Positions 54,409 through 62,855 of a stretch of DNA of 64,000 nucleotides are shown in pieces. Every line of letters begins with the position of its first letter. Position 1 is the first letter of the stretch. The stretch comes from Gemmatimonadaceae bacterium (GTDB lineage Bacteria > Gemmatimonadota > Gemmatimonadetes > Gemmatimonadales > Gemmatimonadaceae), in contig JAUQWM010000012.1 of assembly GCA_030835125.1 (NCBI GenBank), positions 1 to 64,000 on the forward strand, written 5' to 3'. The notes under the pieces are model-generated. The model saw only the letters and a list, made by a program, of their open reading frames with translations, searched no databases and was not told where the DNA came from. Position numbers and translations under genes: made by a program.

Positions 54409-55664
54409 GCCGGCCGCAGGTCCTCGGGCACGTGCTCGAGGTTGACGCGAATGCGCGTCCAGGTCGTGAACCGTCCCCGCATCGCATCCACGAGGATGTC
54501 TGCGGGCTGCAGGTGGCTCGCGACAGTCGGGTGTCGTGCCTTCCATCGCTCCAGGCCGGCGAGGGCGTCGTCCTTCTTCTGCGCGCGTCCGATCTCGATC
54601 AACGGCTTCCGCGCGCGCGACGGTTGCACCCGCTTCGGTTCGCCGCGCTGCTTCTCGTAGTGCGGCGGCCACGGGGCGTCACCCAGTCCCTCGCGTTCGT
54701 GGCGCGCCGAGAGGTCGAGCAGTGGCTCGAGCGACCACGCCTGGTCGTCGATCCGCGCGTGTGGGTCCCCGATCGCCGTGTACCGCGCCAGCATGGTCCT
54801 GAGCGTGAAGTCCGCCGGGTCGCAGTCGGCCAGTTCGCTCCACTCGATCGGCGCGGAAACGCGCGCGTCCGGCCTGGGGCGCACCGAATACGCCGAGGCC
54901 ACGGTGCGATCCTTCGCATTCTGGTTGTAGTCGAGGAAGACGCCGTGCCGCTCCTCCTTCCACCACTTGCTCGTCGCGAGCGTGGGCACCCGGCGCTCGA
55001 CCTCGCGCGCAAAGGCCAGCGCGGCGCGCCGGACGTCCGGGAACTCCCACCGCGGCTCGATACGGACGATGACGTGCATCCCGCGCGACCCCGACGTCTT
55101 GATCCAGCCGGTGAGGGTGAAGTCGGCCAGCGCCTCCTCGACCACGCGCGCCACCGCGCGCACCTGCGCCCACTCCACGCCGGGAACGGGGTCGAGGTCG
55201 ATACGCAATTCGTCCGGGTGATCGAGGTCCTCCGCGCGCACCGGGTGCGGGTGCAGCTCGAGGCAGGCCAGGTTGGCCATCCACGCCAGCGCTGCCGCGT
55301 CCCGCGGGACGACCTCCTCGGCGCTCCGGCCTGACGGGAACCGCAGCGCCACCACCTCGATCCAGTCGGGGCGGGACTCCGGGGCGCGCTTCTGGTAGAA
55401 GAACTCGCTGCCGATGCCGTTCGGGTATCGCACCAGGACGTTCGGCCGCCCACCGGCGCCGCGCAGCGCGCCCTCGGCCACCGCCAGGTAGTACTGCACG
55501 AGGTCGAGCTTCGTGTATCCCGCGTCCGGGAAGAGCACCTTCGCGGGATTCGTGATCGTCACCTCGCGCCCAGCGATCGTCAGGCGCTCACCGTCGGCCG
55601 CCTTCCGTCGCGCGGGTTTCGCGGGCGCCGCGTCACCGGTCGTCTTCCTGCGGGCTGGGGACAT
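54363..55664 (-). CDS. LigD-type DNA primase-polymerase
   Basis: A 433-residue protein of the archaeo-eukaryotic primase-polymerase superfamily, as in the polymerase domain of bacterial LigD: ITNPAKVLFPDAGYTKLDLV (37-56), the catalytic pair RIDLDPVPG (Asp156, Asp158), SGSRGMHVIVRIE, and a C-terminal domain with RTMLARYTAIGDP. It can extend DNA ends, preferring ribonucleotides. Unlike PolDom it is not fused to a ligase and is slightly longer. It converges with ligC, which would provide the ligase. Alternative roles include gap filling in excision repair, as reported for mycobacterial PrimPolC with LigC. Confidence 0.9.
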   Translation of the reverse strand: MSPARRKTTGDAAPAKPARRKAADGERLTIAGREVTITNPAKVLFPDAGYTKLDLVQYYLAVAEGALRGAGGRPNVLVRYPNGIGSEFFYQKRAPESRPDWIEVVALRFPSGRSAEEVVPRDAAALAWMANLACLELHPHPVRAEDLDHPDELRIDLDPVPGVEWAQVRAVARVVEEALADFTLTGWIKTSGSRGMHVIVRIEPRWEFPDVRRAALAFAREVERRVPTLATSKWWKEERHGVFLDYNQNAKDRTVASAYSVRPRPDARVSAPIEWSELADCDPADFTLRTMLARYTAIGDPHARIDDQAWSLEPLLDLSARHEREGLGDAPWPPHYEKQRGEPKRVQPSRARKPLIEIGRAQKKDDALAGLERWKARHPTVASHLQPADILVDAMRGRFTTWTRIRVNLEHVPEDLRPAQEALDPDEKTFASS

Positions 55665-55694
55665 ATGCCTGACGATACTGCCCGGGCGCGGCGG

Positions 55695-56264
55695 TCAGGA
55701 AGGCTGCACGTACTCCAGCTCGCGTCCCTCAGCCGCGCAGCGCAGCATCAGCGACCCACGGCTCATGTCGCCCAGTCCTACGAACGCCGCGGGATAGCGA
55801 AGCCGCTTGCCGAGGACGTCCCCCAGCGGCGCGAGGTACTTGGGCGTCGCCACGCTGCCGAGCAGGACGACCGTGCCGTCCTTCCCGAGCGAACGGGCGA
55901 GGCGACAGGCATCGCGCCTGAGTGGCGTGGTGTAGCGCTCGTCGGCGAGGTCCACTTCGACCGTGGCGACCTCCCTCAAGTCGTCGATGCCGACGATGGT
56001 GGAGGCCGGGCACAGGCCGCGTCCGGGGACGATGACCTGCACGCCGTCCCAATCGGCGGACGGCTGCGCGAACGCACCCGCATAGGCGAGCTTGCCGCGG
56101 AAATACAGCGCGCTCATGTAGGTGAAGACCTCGCCGAGCGGCGCACCGCCGGAACGGAGGCGCATTGCCAGGGGAGATCCCGGGCTGCCGCCGAGCAGGT
56201 AGCCGGCGCGCTTGCCCGAGCAATTGGCGGGCGAGAGCAGGAAGATCTTCGGTCGGGAAGTCAT
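55695..56264 (-). CDS. conserved hypothetical protein
   Basis: A 189-residue soluble-looking protein that starts MTSRPKIFLLSPANCSGKRA and has a Gly-rich segment YLLGGSPGSPLAMRLRSGG, an acidic-aliphatic DDLREVATVEVDLADERYT, and a final LMLRCAAEGRELEY. No signal peptide or membrane helix is seen. The N-terminal alternating hydrophobic strand and the loop could suggest a nucleotide-binding or nucleotidyl fold, but I do not recognise the family. It lies just upstream of the polymerase gene, same strand, with a 30-base gap, and could belong to the repair unit. Confidence 0.6.
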   Translation of the reverse strand: MTSRPKIFLLSPANCSGKRAGYLLGGSPGSPLAMRLRSGGAPLGEVFTYMSALYFRGKLAYAGAFAQPSADWDGVQVIVPGRGLCPASTIVGIDDLREVATVEVDLADERYTTPLRRDACRLARSLGKDGTVVLLGSVATPKYLAPLGDVLGKRLRYPAAFVGLGDMSRGSLMLRCAAEGRELEYVQPS

Positions 56265-56300
56265 GGATCGGGTCCGGCGGCGGCAATTCCGAATCTAACC

Positions 56301-56367
56301 CCGGAGCAATGGGGTCAGACCCCATTGGGGGGTCCCACCCCAATGGGGTCAGACCCCATTGCTCCGG
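56301..56367. repeat. REP-like palindrome with two GGGGTCAGACCCC cores
   Basis: Two 30-base arms (56301-56330 and 56338-56367) are reverse complements at 29 of 30 positions around a 7-base centre (56331-56337), and each arm contains the near-palindrome AATGGGGTCAGACCCCATT. The element fills the divergent gap between the hypothetical gene and the DUF3943 gene. Similar GGGGTCAGACCCC palindromes in other genomes are linked to REP-associated tyrosine transposases; none is in this window. Confidence 0.85.
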
Positions 56368-56415
56368 TTCGACTGACACCGGTGTACTGAATGCCCTCAT
56401 GGTGGAAGCCACCGC

Positions 56416-57834
56416 ATGGACGCAGGATTGCAGAAGGCTCCAGAAACTCCCGCCCGGATCACCGTGGTCGCCTTGCGCACCGCTCTCTTCGCTGCCCTGA
56501 TCCCCTCCGGGGTTGGCGGGCAGGAACAACCCCCGCCGGCGACGCCGAGTTACGTCATTCCGGCGCTCGAGATCGTCGCGTTCGACGGCCTGCTCAACCT
56601 GTTCGACCGCGTCGCCTTCGGCCGCGACTACTACTCCGATCTCCGGTCCATCAAGCGCAACCTGCGCACCGGCTGGGTGCTCGAGCACGACCCTTTCGAG
56701 GTCAACCAGCTCGGACACCCGTATCAGGGCTCGATCTACCACGGCTTTGCGCGGGCATCCGGGCTGAACTTCTGGACGTCGCTCGGCTACACATTCGCCG
56801 GCAGCATGCTCTGGGAGATCGCCGGGGAAACGACGCCTCCTTCCCGCAACGACCAGGTGGCAAGCGGCATCGCCGGCGCGTTCCTGGGCGAGGCGCTCTT
56901 CCGCCTGGGCAGCCTCCTCCTGGAAAACGCCCCGGAACGAAGTGGCGCGGGCCGGCGCTGGGTGACCACCGCGGTGGCGCCGACGCTCGCGTTCAATCGC
57001 CAGGTCTTCGGCAACCGCTTCGACGAGGTCTTCGAGAGTCGTGGGGCCGCCTACTACCGCCGTATCCACATCGGGGCGACGGGGACAACCCACTCGAAGG
57101 GTGACAGTGCCGTGCACCTCCGGCGGAACGAGGGCGTCTTCGACATCGCGATGGAGTACGGCCTTCCGGTGGACGGGTATACCTACCGGCGCCCCTTCGA
57201 CTACTTCTCGCTGCAAGCCACCGGTTCCACGGCGAATGGGCTGGAGAGTGTCTTCCTGCGCGGGTTGCTGGTCGGCGACCGCTACGGGCTGGGTGTGCGG
57301 CACCGTGGCGTGTGGGGCCTGTACGGCAATTACGACTACATCGCGCCACAGCTCTTCCGCGTGTCGAGTACCGGCGTCACCCTGGCAACGACCGGTGAAT
57401 GGCGGGTGAGTGACGTCATCGCAATGCAGGGCACCGTGGCTGCCGGTTCGGGCTTCGCGGCGGTCGGCTCGCTGACCGAAGGCGATAGCGCCGACTACCA
57501 CTATGGACTGGCGCCCCAGGCCATGATCGGCGGTCGCGCGATCTTCGGGGATCGCGCCTCGCTCGACGCCGGGGCGCGCGAATACTACGTGAGCCGCATC
57601 GCCGGTACGCCCGGCCACGACAACATCCTGCGCGCCGAGGCGATGCTCACCGTGCGGCTCCATCGCCAGACGGCCGTGTCCGCCCGCTACCTCGTGACCC
57701 GGCGGGATGCATTCTTCCCGGATGCCGGGAATCGCCGGCAGGTGCGCGGCACGTTAGGCCTCTTCCTGACGCTGCTGGGCCACCATCGCTTCGGAAGCGT
57801 GATCGAGACCGGCGGCGGCCCACGCCCGCCCTGA
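56416..57834 (+). CDS. DUF3943 outer-membrane-associated protein
   Basis: A 472-residue exported protein with a signal peptide (about 1-36, ending VGGQ). The N-terminal half is DUF3943: RDYYSDLRSIKRNLRTGW, then VLEHDPFEVNQLGHPYQGSIYHG and TFAGSMLWEI. The C-terminal half alternates aromatic and polar residues like a beta-barrel. Function unknown; family members are predicted outer-membrane proteins. It begins 48 bases after the REP-like palindrome and converges with the next gene. Confidence 0.85.
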   Translation: MDAGLQKAPETPARITVVALRTALFAALIPSGVGGQEQPPPATPSYVIPALEIVAFDGLLNLFDRVAFGRDYYSDLRSIKRNLRTGWVLEHDPFEVNQLGHPYQGSIYHGFARASGLNFWTSLGYTFAGSMLWEIAGETTPPSRNDQVASGIAGAFLGEALFRLGSLLLENAPERSGAGRRWVTTAVAPTLAFNRQVFGNRFDEVFESRGAAYYRRIHIGATGTTHSKGDSAVHLRRNEGVFDIAMEYGLPVDGYTYRRPFDYFSLQATGSTANGLESVFLRGLLVGDRYGLGVRHRGVWGLYGNYDYIAPQLFRVSSTGVTLATTGEWRVSDVIAMQGTVAAGSGFAAVGSLTEGDSADYHYGLAPQAMIGGRAIFGDRASLDAGAREYYVSRIAGTPGHDNILRAEAMLTVRLHRQTAVSARYLVTRRDAFFPDAGNRRQVRGTLGLFLTLLGHHRFGSVIETGGGPRPP

Positions 57835-57843
57835 GGGCCGCGA

Positions 57844-58233
57844 TCAGCCCTTGCCGCGGATCTCGGCGATCCGTGCCTTCACCAGCCGCCTGACGAGTGG
57901 CAGCGGGAGCGGGTGGTCGAGAGGAAATCGCACCGTCCCGGTGGACGTCTCGAATCGCTTCAAGTCCTTCGCGAATGCCTTCTGGATGGCGCCGGTGATC
58001 GGGTAGAGGCTGGTGTGCTCGTTCCAGCCGGCGTACCAGACCAGGGCCTTCCCGTCGAGCTTGAAGCCCGGCATCCGGTAGCTGAAGTTCTCGGCGGCAT
58101 CCGGCGCGGCGGCCCTGATCGTCGCGCGCAGGCTCCTGAGCGCGACCCGGGTCCGCGGCGGTTGCGACCGGATATACGCCTCGACCGGTCCTGCCGCGTC
58201 AGCCGCGGTCGTTCGCTTCGCCTTCGCTGGCAT
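57844..58233 (-). CDS. DUF1801 (YdhG/YjbR-like) protein
   Basis: A 129-residue protein matching the DUF1801/YdhG fold: AYIRSQPPRTRVALRSLRAT, PDAAENFSYRMPGFKLDGKA, WYAGWNEHTSLYPITGAI, and FPLDHPLPLPLVRRLVKARI. I start at ATG 58233 (MPAKAKRTT) because the family begins there and longer frames overlap the AIG2 gene. It is the last of three small leftward genes. Role unknown. Confidence 0.88.
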   Translation of the reverse strand: MPAKAKRTTAADAAGPVEAYIRSQPPRTRVALRSLRATIRAAAPDAAENFSYRMPGFKLDGKALVWYAGWNEHTSLYPITGAIQKAFAKDLKRFETSTGTVRFPLDHPLPLPLVRRLVKARIAEIRGKG

Positions 58234-58249
58234 TCCCTGCCTCGCCGGT

Positions 58250-58603
58250 TCAGTCGGTGCGGGTCCCCGAGGCATGAAGGTACACCCAGGCCTGCCGTCC
58301 CGACGAGAGCGGGACCACGATGCGCCCGTATCCCGCCGGTGCTTCGTAGTCGTCCGAGCGAGCCAGCTCCGCGTCGGTCACCTCGAATACCGTGCCCGCC
58401 ACGAGGCTGGCGGGCTCCCCGGTGAACGTCACGTTGGCGTAGTGCGTCATGCCGCTCCGCGTGACTTCCTCCGGGTTCCCGATGGGCAGGAGGCCTTTCG
58501 CGAATCCGGGCAGCGTGTCGGCGGAGCCGTGGAGGCGTCGGCCAAAAGTGGCCACCTGGATGTCGTCCTGCTGCAGCGTGCCGTACGAGAACAGGAGTGG
58601 CAT
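58250..58603 (-). CDS. gamma-glutamylcyclotransferase-like (AIG2/GGACT family) protein
   Basis: A 117-residue protein with the family's SYGTLQQDD P-loop-like motif at residues 6-14, a GTVFEVTDAELARSDDYEAP region with the catalytic-type Glu, and a C-terminal strand. Members open or cyclise gamma-glutamyl amines or peptides; substrate unknown here. It sits 16 bases upstream of the DUF1801 start, same strand. Confidence 0.88.
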   Translation of the reverse strand: MPLLFSYGTLQQDDIQVATFGRRLHGSADTLPGFAKGLLPIGNPEEVTRSGMTHYANVTFTGEPASLVAGTVFEVTDAELARSDDYEAPAGYGRIVVPLSSGRQAWVYLHASGTRTD

Positions 58604-58627
58604 GGTGTGTCGTTGCGTCCGGTCAGG

Positions 58628-59266
58628 TCAGCCGCATCCCTCGACATACTCGACCGCCGGCCTGCGCCCGGAGCGGAAACGCACCACCTTGCCGCTGTCG
58701 GTCTCGAACACGATCCGGTACGCGCTGTCGGCGGCCGCCACCGGTCGGACGGTGAGGTACTTCCCTTCGGTGTACTTGTGCGGCGTCACCGTCACGCGGT
58801 CCCCGTACAGCGCGAGGACCCGATCCTCGGCATCCCCCACGCGCGCGCCGGCGCGCGTGGCCACGGTCGGCGCCTCGACGTCGATACGCACGACCCTGCC
58901 CCCCTCGACCATCACCCGCACGCCGTCCGGTCCGCCCGTCCACTGGAGATAGCTGCACCCCGTGGTGTCGGCGTTTGGCGGCCAGCCGAGGGTGCCCGTT
59001 ACCACGCCTGACGCTTCCGCCGTCGACATGCCGGCGCGCAACCGGCCAATGCCCTGGTCGTGCACCACGAGCGAGGCGCCGCCACCCGCGTCCTGCGAGT
59101 CGGGACTCACGCCGGCCGCCGGGTCCGGGAGCGTGCCCGTTGCCGCGACCGAGCCGGTCGCGGCGCTGTCGACCGGATCCCCGGTGTCACCGGCACAGCC
59201 GGCGAGGATGGCGGCCATCATGCAATGCCTGACGAGTCGGCTTCCCGAAATGGATGTCGTGCGCAT
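58628..59266 (-). CDS. lipoprotein of unknown function
   Basis: A 212-residue protein with a lipoprotein signal (lipobox ILAGC, Cys24), then a low-complexity Thr/Gly/Asp-rich linker to about residue 65 and a compact globular domain (GIGRLRAGMSTAEASGVVTG, then CSYLQWTGGPDGVRVMVEGG). Two Cys (104 and 211) in the mature part could form a disulfide. The start motif GMSTAEA is common in small secreted BamE-like domains. No firm family. Confidence 0.72.
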   Translation of the reverse strand: MRTTSISGSRLVRHCMMAAILAGCAGDTGDPVDSAATGSVAATGTLPDPAAGVSPDSQDAGGGASLVVHDQGIGRLRAGMSTAEASGVVTGTLGWPPNADTTGCSYLQWTGGPDGVRVMVEGGRVVRIDVEAPTVATRAGARVGDAEDRVLALYGDRVTVTPHKYTEGKYLTVRPVAAADSAYRIVFETDSGKVVRFRSGRRPAVEYVEGCG

Positions 59267-59359
59267 GTCGACCTGCCTCGAAGGGGGACAGCACCGTTGT
59301 ACCCGCAGTCCCGGACAGGTCCCATCGCGGCGATCTCGGCGGTGCTGCCGGGCGCTACA

Positions 59360-62300
59360 TCACGGAATGCCGGCGCCGGTCCGTGGCCGGGCAGGAGTCC
59401 CCGGCACCGTCTCGCCTTTCCGCTGCCTCGGATACGTCTCGTCGAGCGTGTTGCCGTCGTAGAGCCGGCCGTTCTTCATCACCATTCGCACCGAGTTGGT
59501 GTTGCGGATGTTCTCGAGCGGGTTGCGGTCGAGCACGACGAAGTCGGCCAGCTTGCCGGCCTCGATCGATCCCAGGTCGAGCGACAACCCGATCGCCTCG
59601 GCGCCGAAGATCGTCGCGCAGCGCAGGACGTCGTGGTTGGACATGCCGCCCATCGCCAGCATCCACATCTCCCAGTGGTAGCCCAGGCCCTGGAGCTGCC
59701 CGTGACTGCCGACGCCGACCCGCCCGCCCGCCTTCACGATGTCGTTCGCTCCCTTCGCGATCTTGTCGAACGAGTATTCATCCCGCTGGTACCAGCCGGC
59801 GTCGTTCCCGCCCCCGCGCTGCCCACGCACGCGCCGGCGCGCCTTCGCCGCCAGTTCCTCGTAGGGTGTGAAGCGCTGCAACTTGGCGTCGCCGTACACG
59901 TTCTCGGTCGTGTACCAGTAGTTCTCGGCGAACGGGCCGTTGTACGCGACGATCAGCGTGGGTGTATAGGCAATGCCGCTCTGCGCGAACAACGCGACGA
60001 CGTCCTTGTAGAACGGGAACACCGGGATGGCATGCTCCTGCCCCGGATATCCGTCGATCGCCATCGTCATGTCGTAGCGCGTGTCGAGCGCGCCCTCGGT
60101 GGTCGGCATTATGTTCTGTTCGCGCGCCGCCATGAGGATCCACTGCCGCTGCTGCCGGTTCCCGCCGATGTACATCTTGAGCGTCTTGGTGTCGTAGTAC
60201 TGGCTGTAGCGCCGCATGATGCGCCGCGCGTGGTCGAGGTCCTTGATGTCCTCACCAGCGCCCGGGACGTAGATGGTCGAGAAGAGCCCGGGACCCGTGG
60301 AGTACACCCGGGGACCGGTGGCGTCGCCGGCCGTGATCAGGTCCTCGTAGGAGAGCACATCGGTGGTGCCCGTCTGGGGATCGCGCGTCGCGGTGACGCC
60401 GTACGCCAGGTTGGCCAGGTACGACCACGGCTGCTGGTGGATCCCGCCGCGGAGGCCGAGGTGCGCGTGGGTGTCGACGAATCCCGGCACGATCGTCTTG
60501 CCGCTGACGTCGAATGAGCGGGCGCCCGCGGGCACCGGCACGCTGCCCGAGGGCCCGACCGCCAAGATCCGGTTGTTGCGCACCACGATGTCACCACGAG
60601 CGATGACCTCGTCGCCCTTCATCGTCACGATGCGCGCGCCCCGGAAGACTGCCACGCCCTGCGGCAAGTCGCGGCGTGCCCTGATGACGATCTTCGTCTC
60701 CACCGGCTGGTAACGCGGGGCCGGTGTCGGCGGGGTCGCCGCGACGCCCGGCGCAGGTGCGGCCGGTGCCGGCGGGGTCGCCGGTGCCGCCGCGGCGATG
60801 GAGTCGTCGACCTGGCGGGCGCGATCGAGGTCATAGACGAAGTGCGAATTGCCGATCGACCAGTGCACGCGGCGCCCATCCGCGCTCCAGGCCGGGAACT
60901 GGCCACCAACCTCGGTGAGCCGTCGCACGGGGACCTCGCTGTTGTCCGGCGATGCGAGGCCGATGGTAGCCGGCTCGCCCGACTCGATGAGCGGGAACGT
61001 GTAGAGGTCATTCCCCACCAATGCCAGCACGGTATGTCCGTCGGGCGAGAGCCGCGCGCTGCCGGCGGTCGAGGGCGCGGTGGCTTCGGGACCGCGCGCC
61101 CCGGTCACCCGCACGTGAGTGCGCTCGTCGGTGCCGTCCCAGCGGATGGAGACGAGCCCCGAACCGCCGTACAGGAAGATGCGCGTCGAGTCCTGCGTGA
61201 AGTGCGCCCCGCCCCGCCCACCGGCCGGGGCGATGAGCGTCGCGGACCCGCCCGCGGATGGTACCCAGACGAGTTCCGCCGCGCCGGTGAATCCGCCTTC
61301 CTCGAGCGCCGGCTGGGCGGGTGAACGCATCAGCACGATGCGCCGGTCATCCGGCGACCACGCCGGCTGCGAGTACATCGCGCGCGACTGCGTCACCTGC
61401 GCCGGCTGGCCGCCTGACGAGCGGACCTTCCAGACCTGGCCCCCCTGCTTCGTCCAGGAGACGAAGGCGATCCACTGGCCGTCGTGCGACCACGCCGGCT
61501 GCGCCTGCGTGCCCTCCATCTCGCTGATGCGACGCGGCGTGCCGCCCGGGAAGTCCATCAGGTAGAGCTTGTCCATGGCGATGAAGGCGAGCTGCCGGCC
61601 GTCGGGCGACGGCACCGCGTCGCGCACCTGCCTGACGACGAACTCCGCCGAGTCGCTGACCCGGTAGTTGAAGGCCAGCTTCGGTCCCATCTCGACCTGC
61701 GCCTGGACGCGGAACGGGATCGGCGACTGGGGCGACCCGTCGACGGGCACGCGCCACAGCTTGCCGCCGTAAGAGGCGATGATCGCCCGCGAGTCCGGGG
61801 TGAACGAGAAGCCCGGGAGCGCGTCGAGCGAGGCCACCGATTCCTGCTCGTCCCGCTGGACCGGGTACGCCAGCCAGCGCTCGTCACCGGTCTCGAAGTC
61901 ACGGAGCCGGATCCCCGTCTGCGCCTCGAAGCGGGATCCGTACGCGAGGTACCGGCCATCCGGCGACAGCGCCGGCCGGATCGCGCCGCCGTACATGTTG
62001 GCGCGCGTGTCGCGGCGCCCGGTCTGGCGATCGAACGTGACGACCTGGTACTGCGGGAAGGCGGCGTTGTACTCCCACGCCCCCTGCCGCTGGGCGAACC
62101 AGATGTAGCGATCGTCCTTCCCGAACGCGGCGCCGACGAGGCTGAGCGGACCGTTGGCCGGCACCGGCGTGGGATCACGCACGAGCTGGACGCCGCTGCC
62201 GCCGTCCTTGTGGTACATCCACGGCTTGGACGGCCCGATCGGCGCCGCCGCGCGCGACACGACGATGTAGTCGCCGTCGGGCGTCCATTCGGGTGACCGG

Positions 62301-62695
62301 TACCGCGCCGTTTTGCCCTTGGTGACCTGCCGGGCCTTCCCCGTCGCCACGTCGATGGTCCACACGTTGTCGCCGCCATCGCGGTCCGAGGTGAAGACCA
62401 CGGACCGCCCGTCCGGCGAGAACCGGGGCTGGGCGTCGTACATCATACCCTTCGTGAGCTGGGTGGCCGTCCCGCCGGCGATGGGCAACGTGTAGAGGTC
62501 GCCCAGCAGGTCGAAGACGATGGTGCGCCCGTCAGGACTGACATCGAGTGAGATCCACGTCCCTTCGTCGGTGTCGAGGGCGATGGTGCGCGCCCCGACC
62601 ATCGGCAGGTCGGGTTTCGGCGGAGCGGCCTGGGCGTGCAGCGAAGCGGGCGCGAGCAGGACAGCGAACGCGGGCAGGGCGAGAGACAGGCGCAT
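59360..62695 (-). CDS. large exported TolB-like propeller / amidohydrolase
   Basis: An 1111-residue protein with a signal peptide (MRLSLALPAFAVLLAPASLH, cut at AQA). Residues 30-650 are repeats of the TolB/PD40 propeller (such as PRFSPDGRSVVFTSDRDGGD). Residues 690-1100 are an amidohydrolase: VPGFVDTHAHLGLRGG (His pair about residue 740), and later metal ligands, ending EAGKLADFVVLDRNPLE and a LYDG strand. Probably a periplasmic or secreted peptidase-like hydrolase. I start at Met 62695 because the frame before it overlaps the divergent gene region. Substrate unknown. Confidence 0.9.
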   Translation of the reverse strand: MRLSLALPAFAVLLAPASLHAQAAPPKPDLPMVGARTIALDTDEGTWISLDVSPDGRTIVFDLLGDLYTLPIAGGTATQLTKGMMYDAQPRFSPDGRSVVFTSDRDGGDNVWTIDVATGKARQVTKGKTARYRSPEWTPDGDYIVVSRAAAPIGPSKPWMYHKDGGSGVQLVRDPTPVPANGPLSLVGAAFGKDDRYIWFAQRQGAWEYNAAFPQYQVVTFDRQTGRRDTRANMYGGAIRPALSPDGRYLAYGSRFEAQTGIRLRDFETGDERWLAYPVQRDEQESVASLDALPGFSFTPDSRAIIASYGGKLWRVPVDGSPQSPIPFRVQAQVEMGPKLAFNYRVSDSAEFVVRQVRDAVPSPDGRQLAFIAMDKLYLMDFPGGTPRRISEMEGTQAQPAWSHDGQWIAFVSWTKQGGQVWKVRSSGGQPAQVTQSRAMYSQPAWSPDDRRIVLMRSPAQPALEEGGFTGAAELVWVPSAGGSATLIAPAGGRGGAHFTQDSTRIFLYGGSGLVSIRWDGTDERTHVRVTGARGPEATAPSTAGSARLSPDGHTVLALVGNDLYTFPLIESGEPATIGLASPDNSEVPVRRLTEVGGQFPAWSADGRRVHWSIGNSHFVYDLDRARQVDDSIAAAAPATPPAPAAPAPGVAATPPTPAPRYQPVETKIVIRARRDLPQGVAVFRGARIVTMKGDEVIARGDIVVRNNRILAVGPSGSVPVPAGARSFDVSGKTIVPGFVDTHAHLGLRGGIHQQPWSYLANLAYGVTATRDPQTGTTDVLSYEDLITAGDATGPRVYSTGPGLFSTIYVPGAGEDIKDLDHARRIMRRYSQYYDTKTLKMYIGGNRQQRQWILMAAREQNIMPTTEGALDTRYDMTMAIDGYPGQEHAIPVFPFYKDVVALFAQSGIAYTPTLIVAYNGPFAENYWYTTENVYGDAKLQRFTPYEELAAKARRRVRGQRGGGNDAGWYQRDEYSFDKIAKGANDIVKAGGRVGVGSHGQLQGLGYHWEMWMLAMGGMSNHDVLRCATIFGAEAIGLSLDLGSIEAGKLADFVVLDRNPLENIRNTNSVRMVMKNGRLYDGNTLDETYPRQRKGETVPGTPARPRTGAGIP

Positions 62696-62833
62696 GGGAG
62701 TGTCGGGGGAAGGTCTGGAACCGGCGCGCAGCAGGCCCAAGGATGAACGCGAACCGCCGGCTTCGCCATCCCGCGGGGGCGAACCGAACGGCGACGCCAC
62801 GGCCCGCTGGACTTCGCCGCCGGCACCGATTAG

Positions 62834-62853
62834 CGTTCAGTCCGTACTGAACG
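62834..62853. promoter_or_regulatory. palindromic operator CGTTCAGT-CCGT-ACTGAACG
   Basis: A perfect 8-bp inverted repeat with a 4-base spacer, ending two bases before the regulator's ATG at 62856. It overlaps the likely -10 region. The nearest regulator is the GbsR/MarR gene itself, so autorepression of the efflux operon is the simplest explanation. Confidence 0.65.
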
Positions 62854-62855
62854 TT

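Noticed and set aside
55667-56367. Repair genes as a complete NHEJ locus
   Set aside because: No Ku gene and no LigD nuclease domain lie within the window, so I call only ligase and polymerase.
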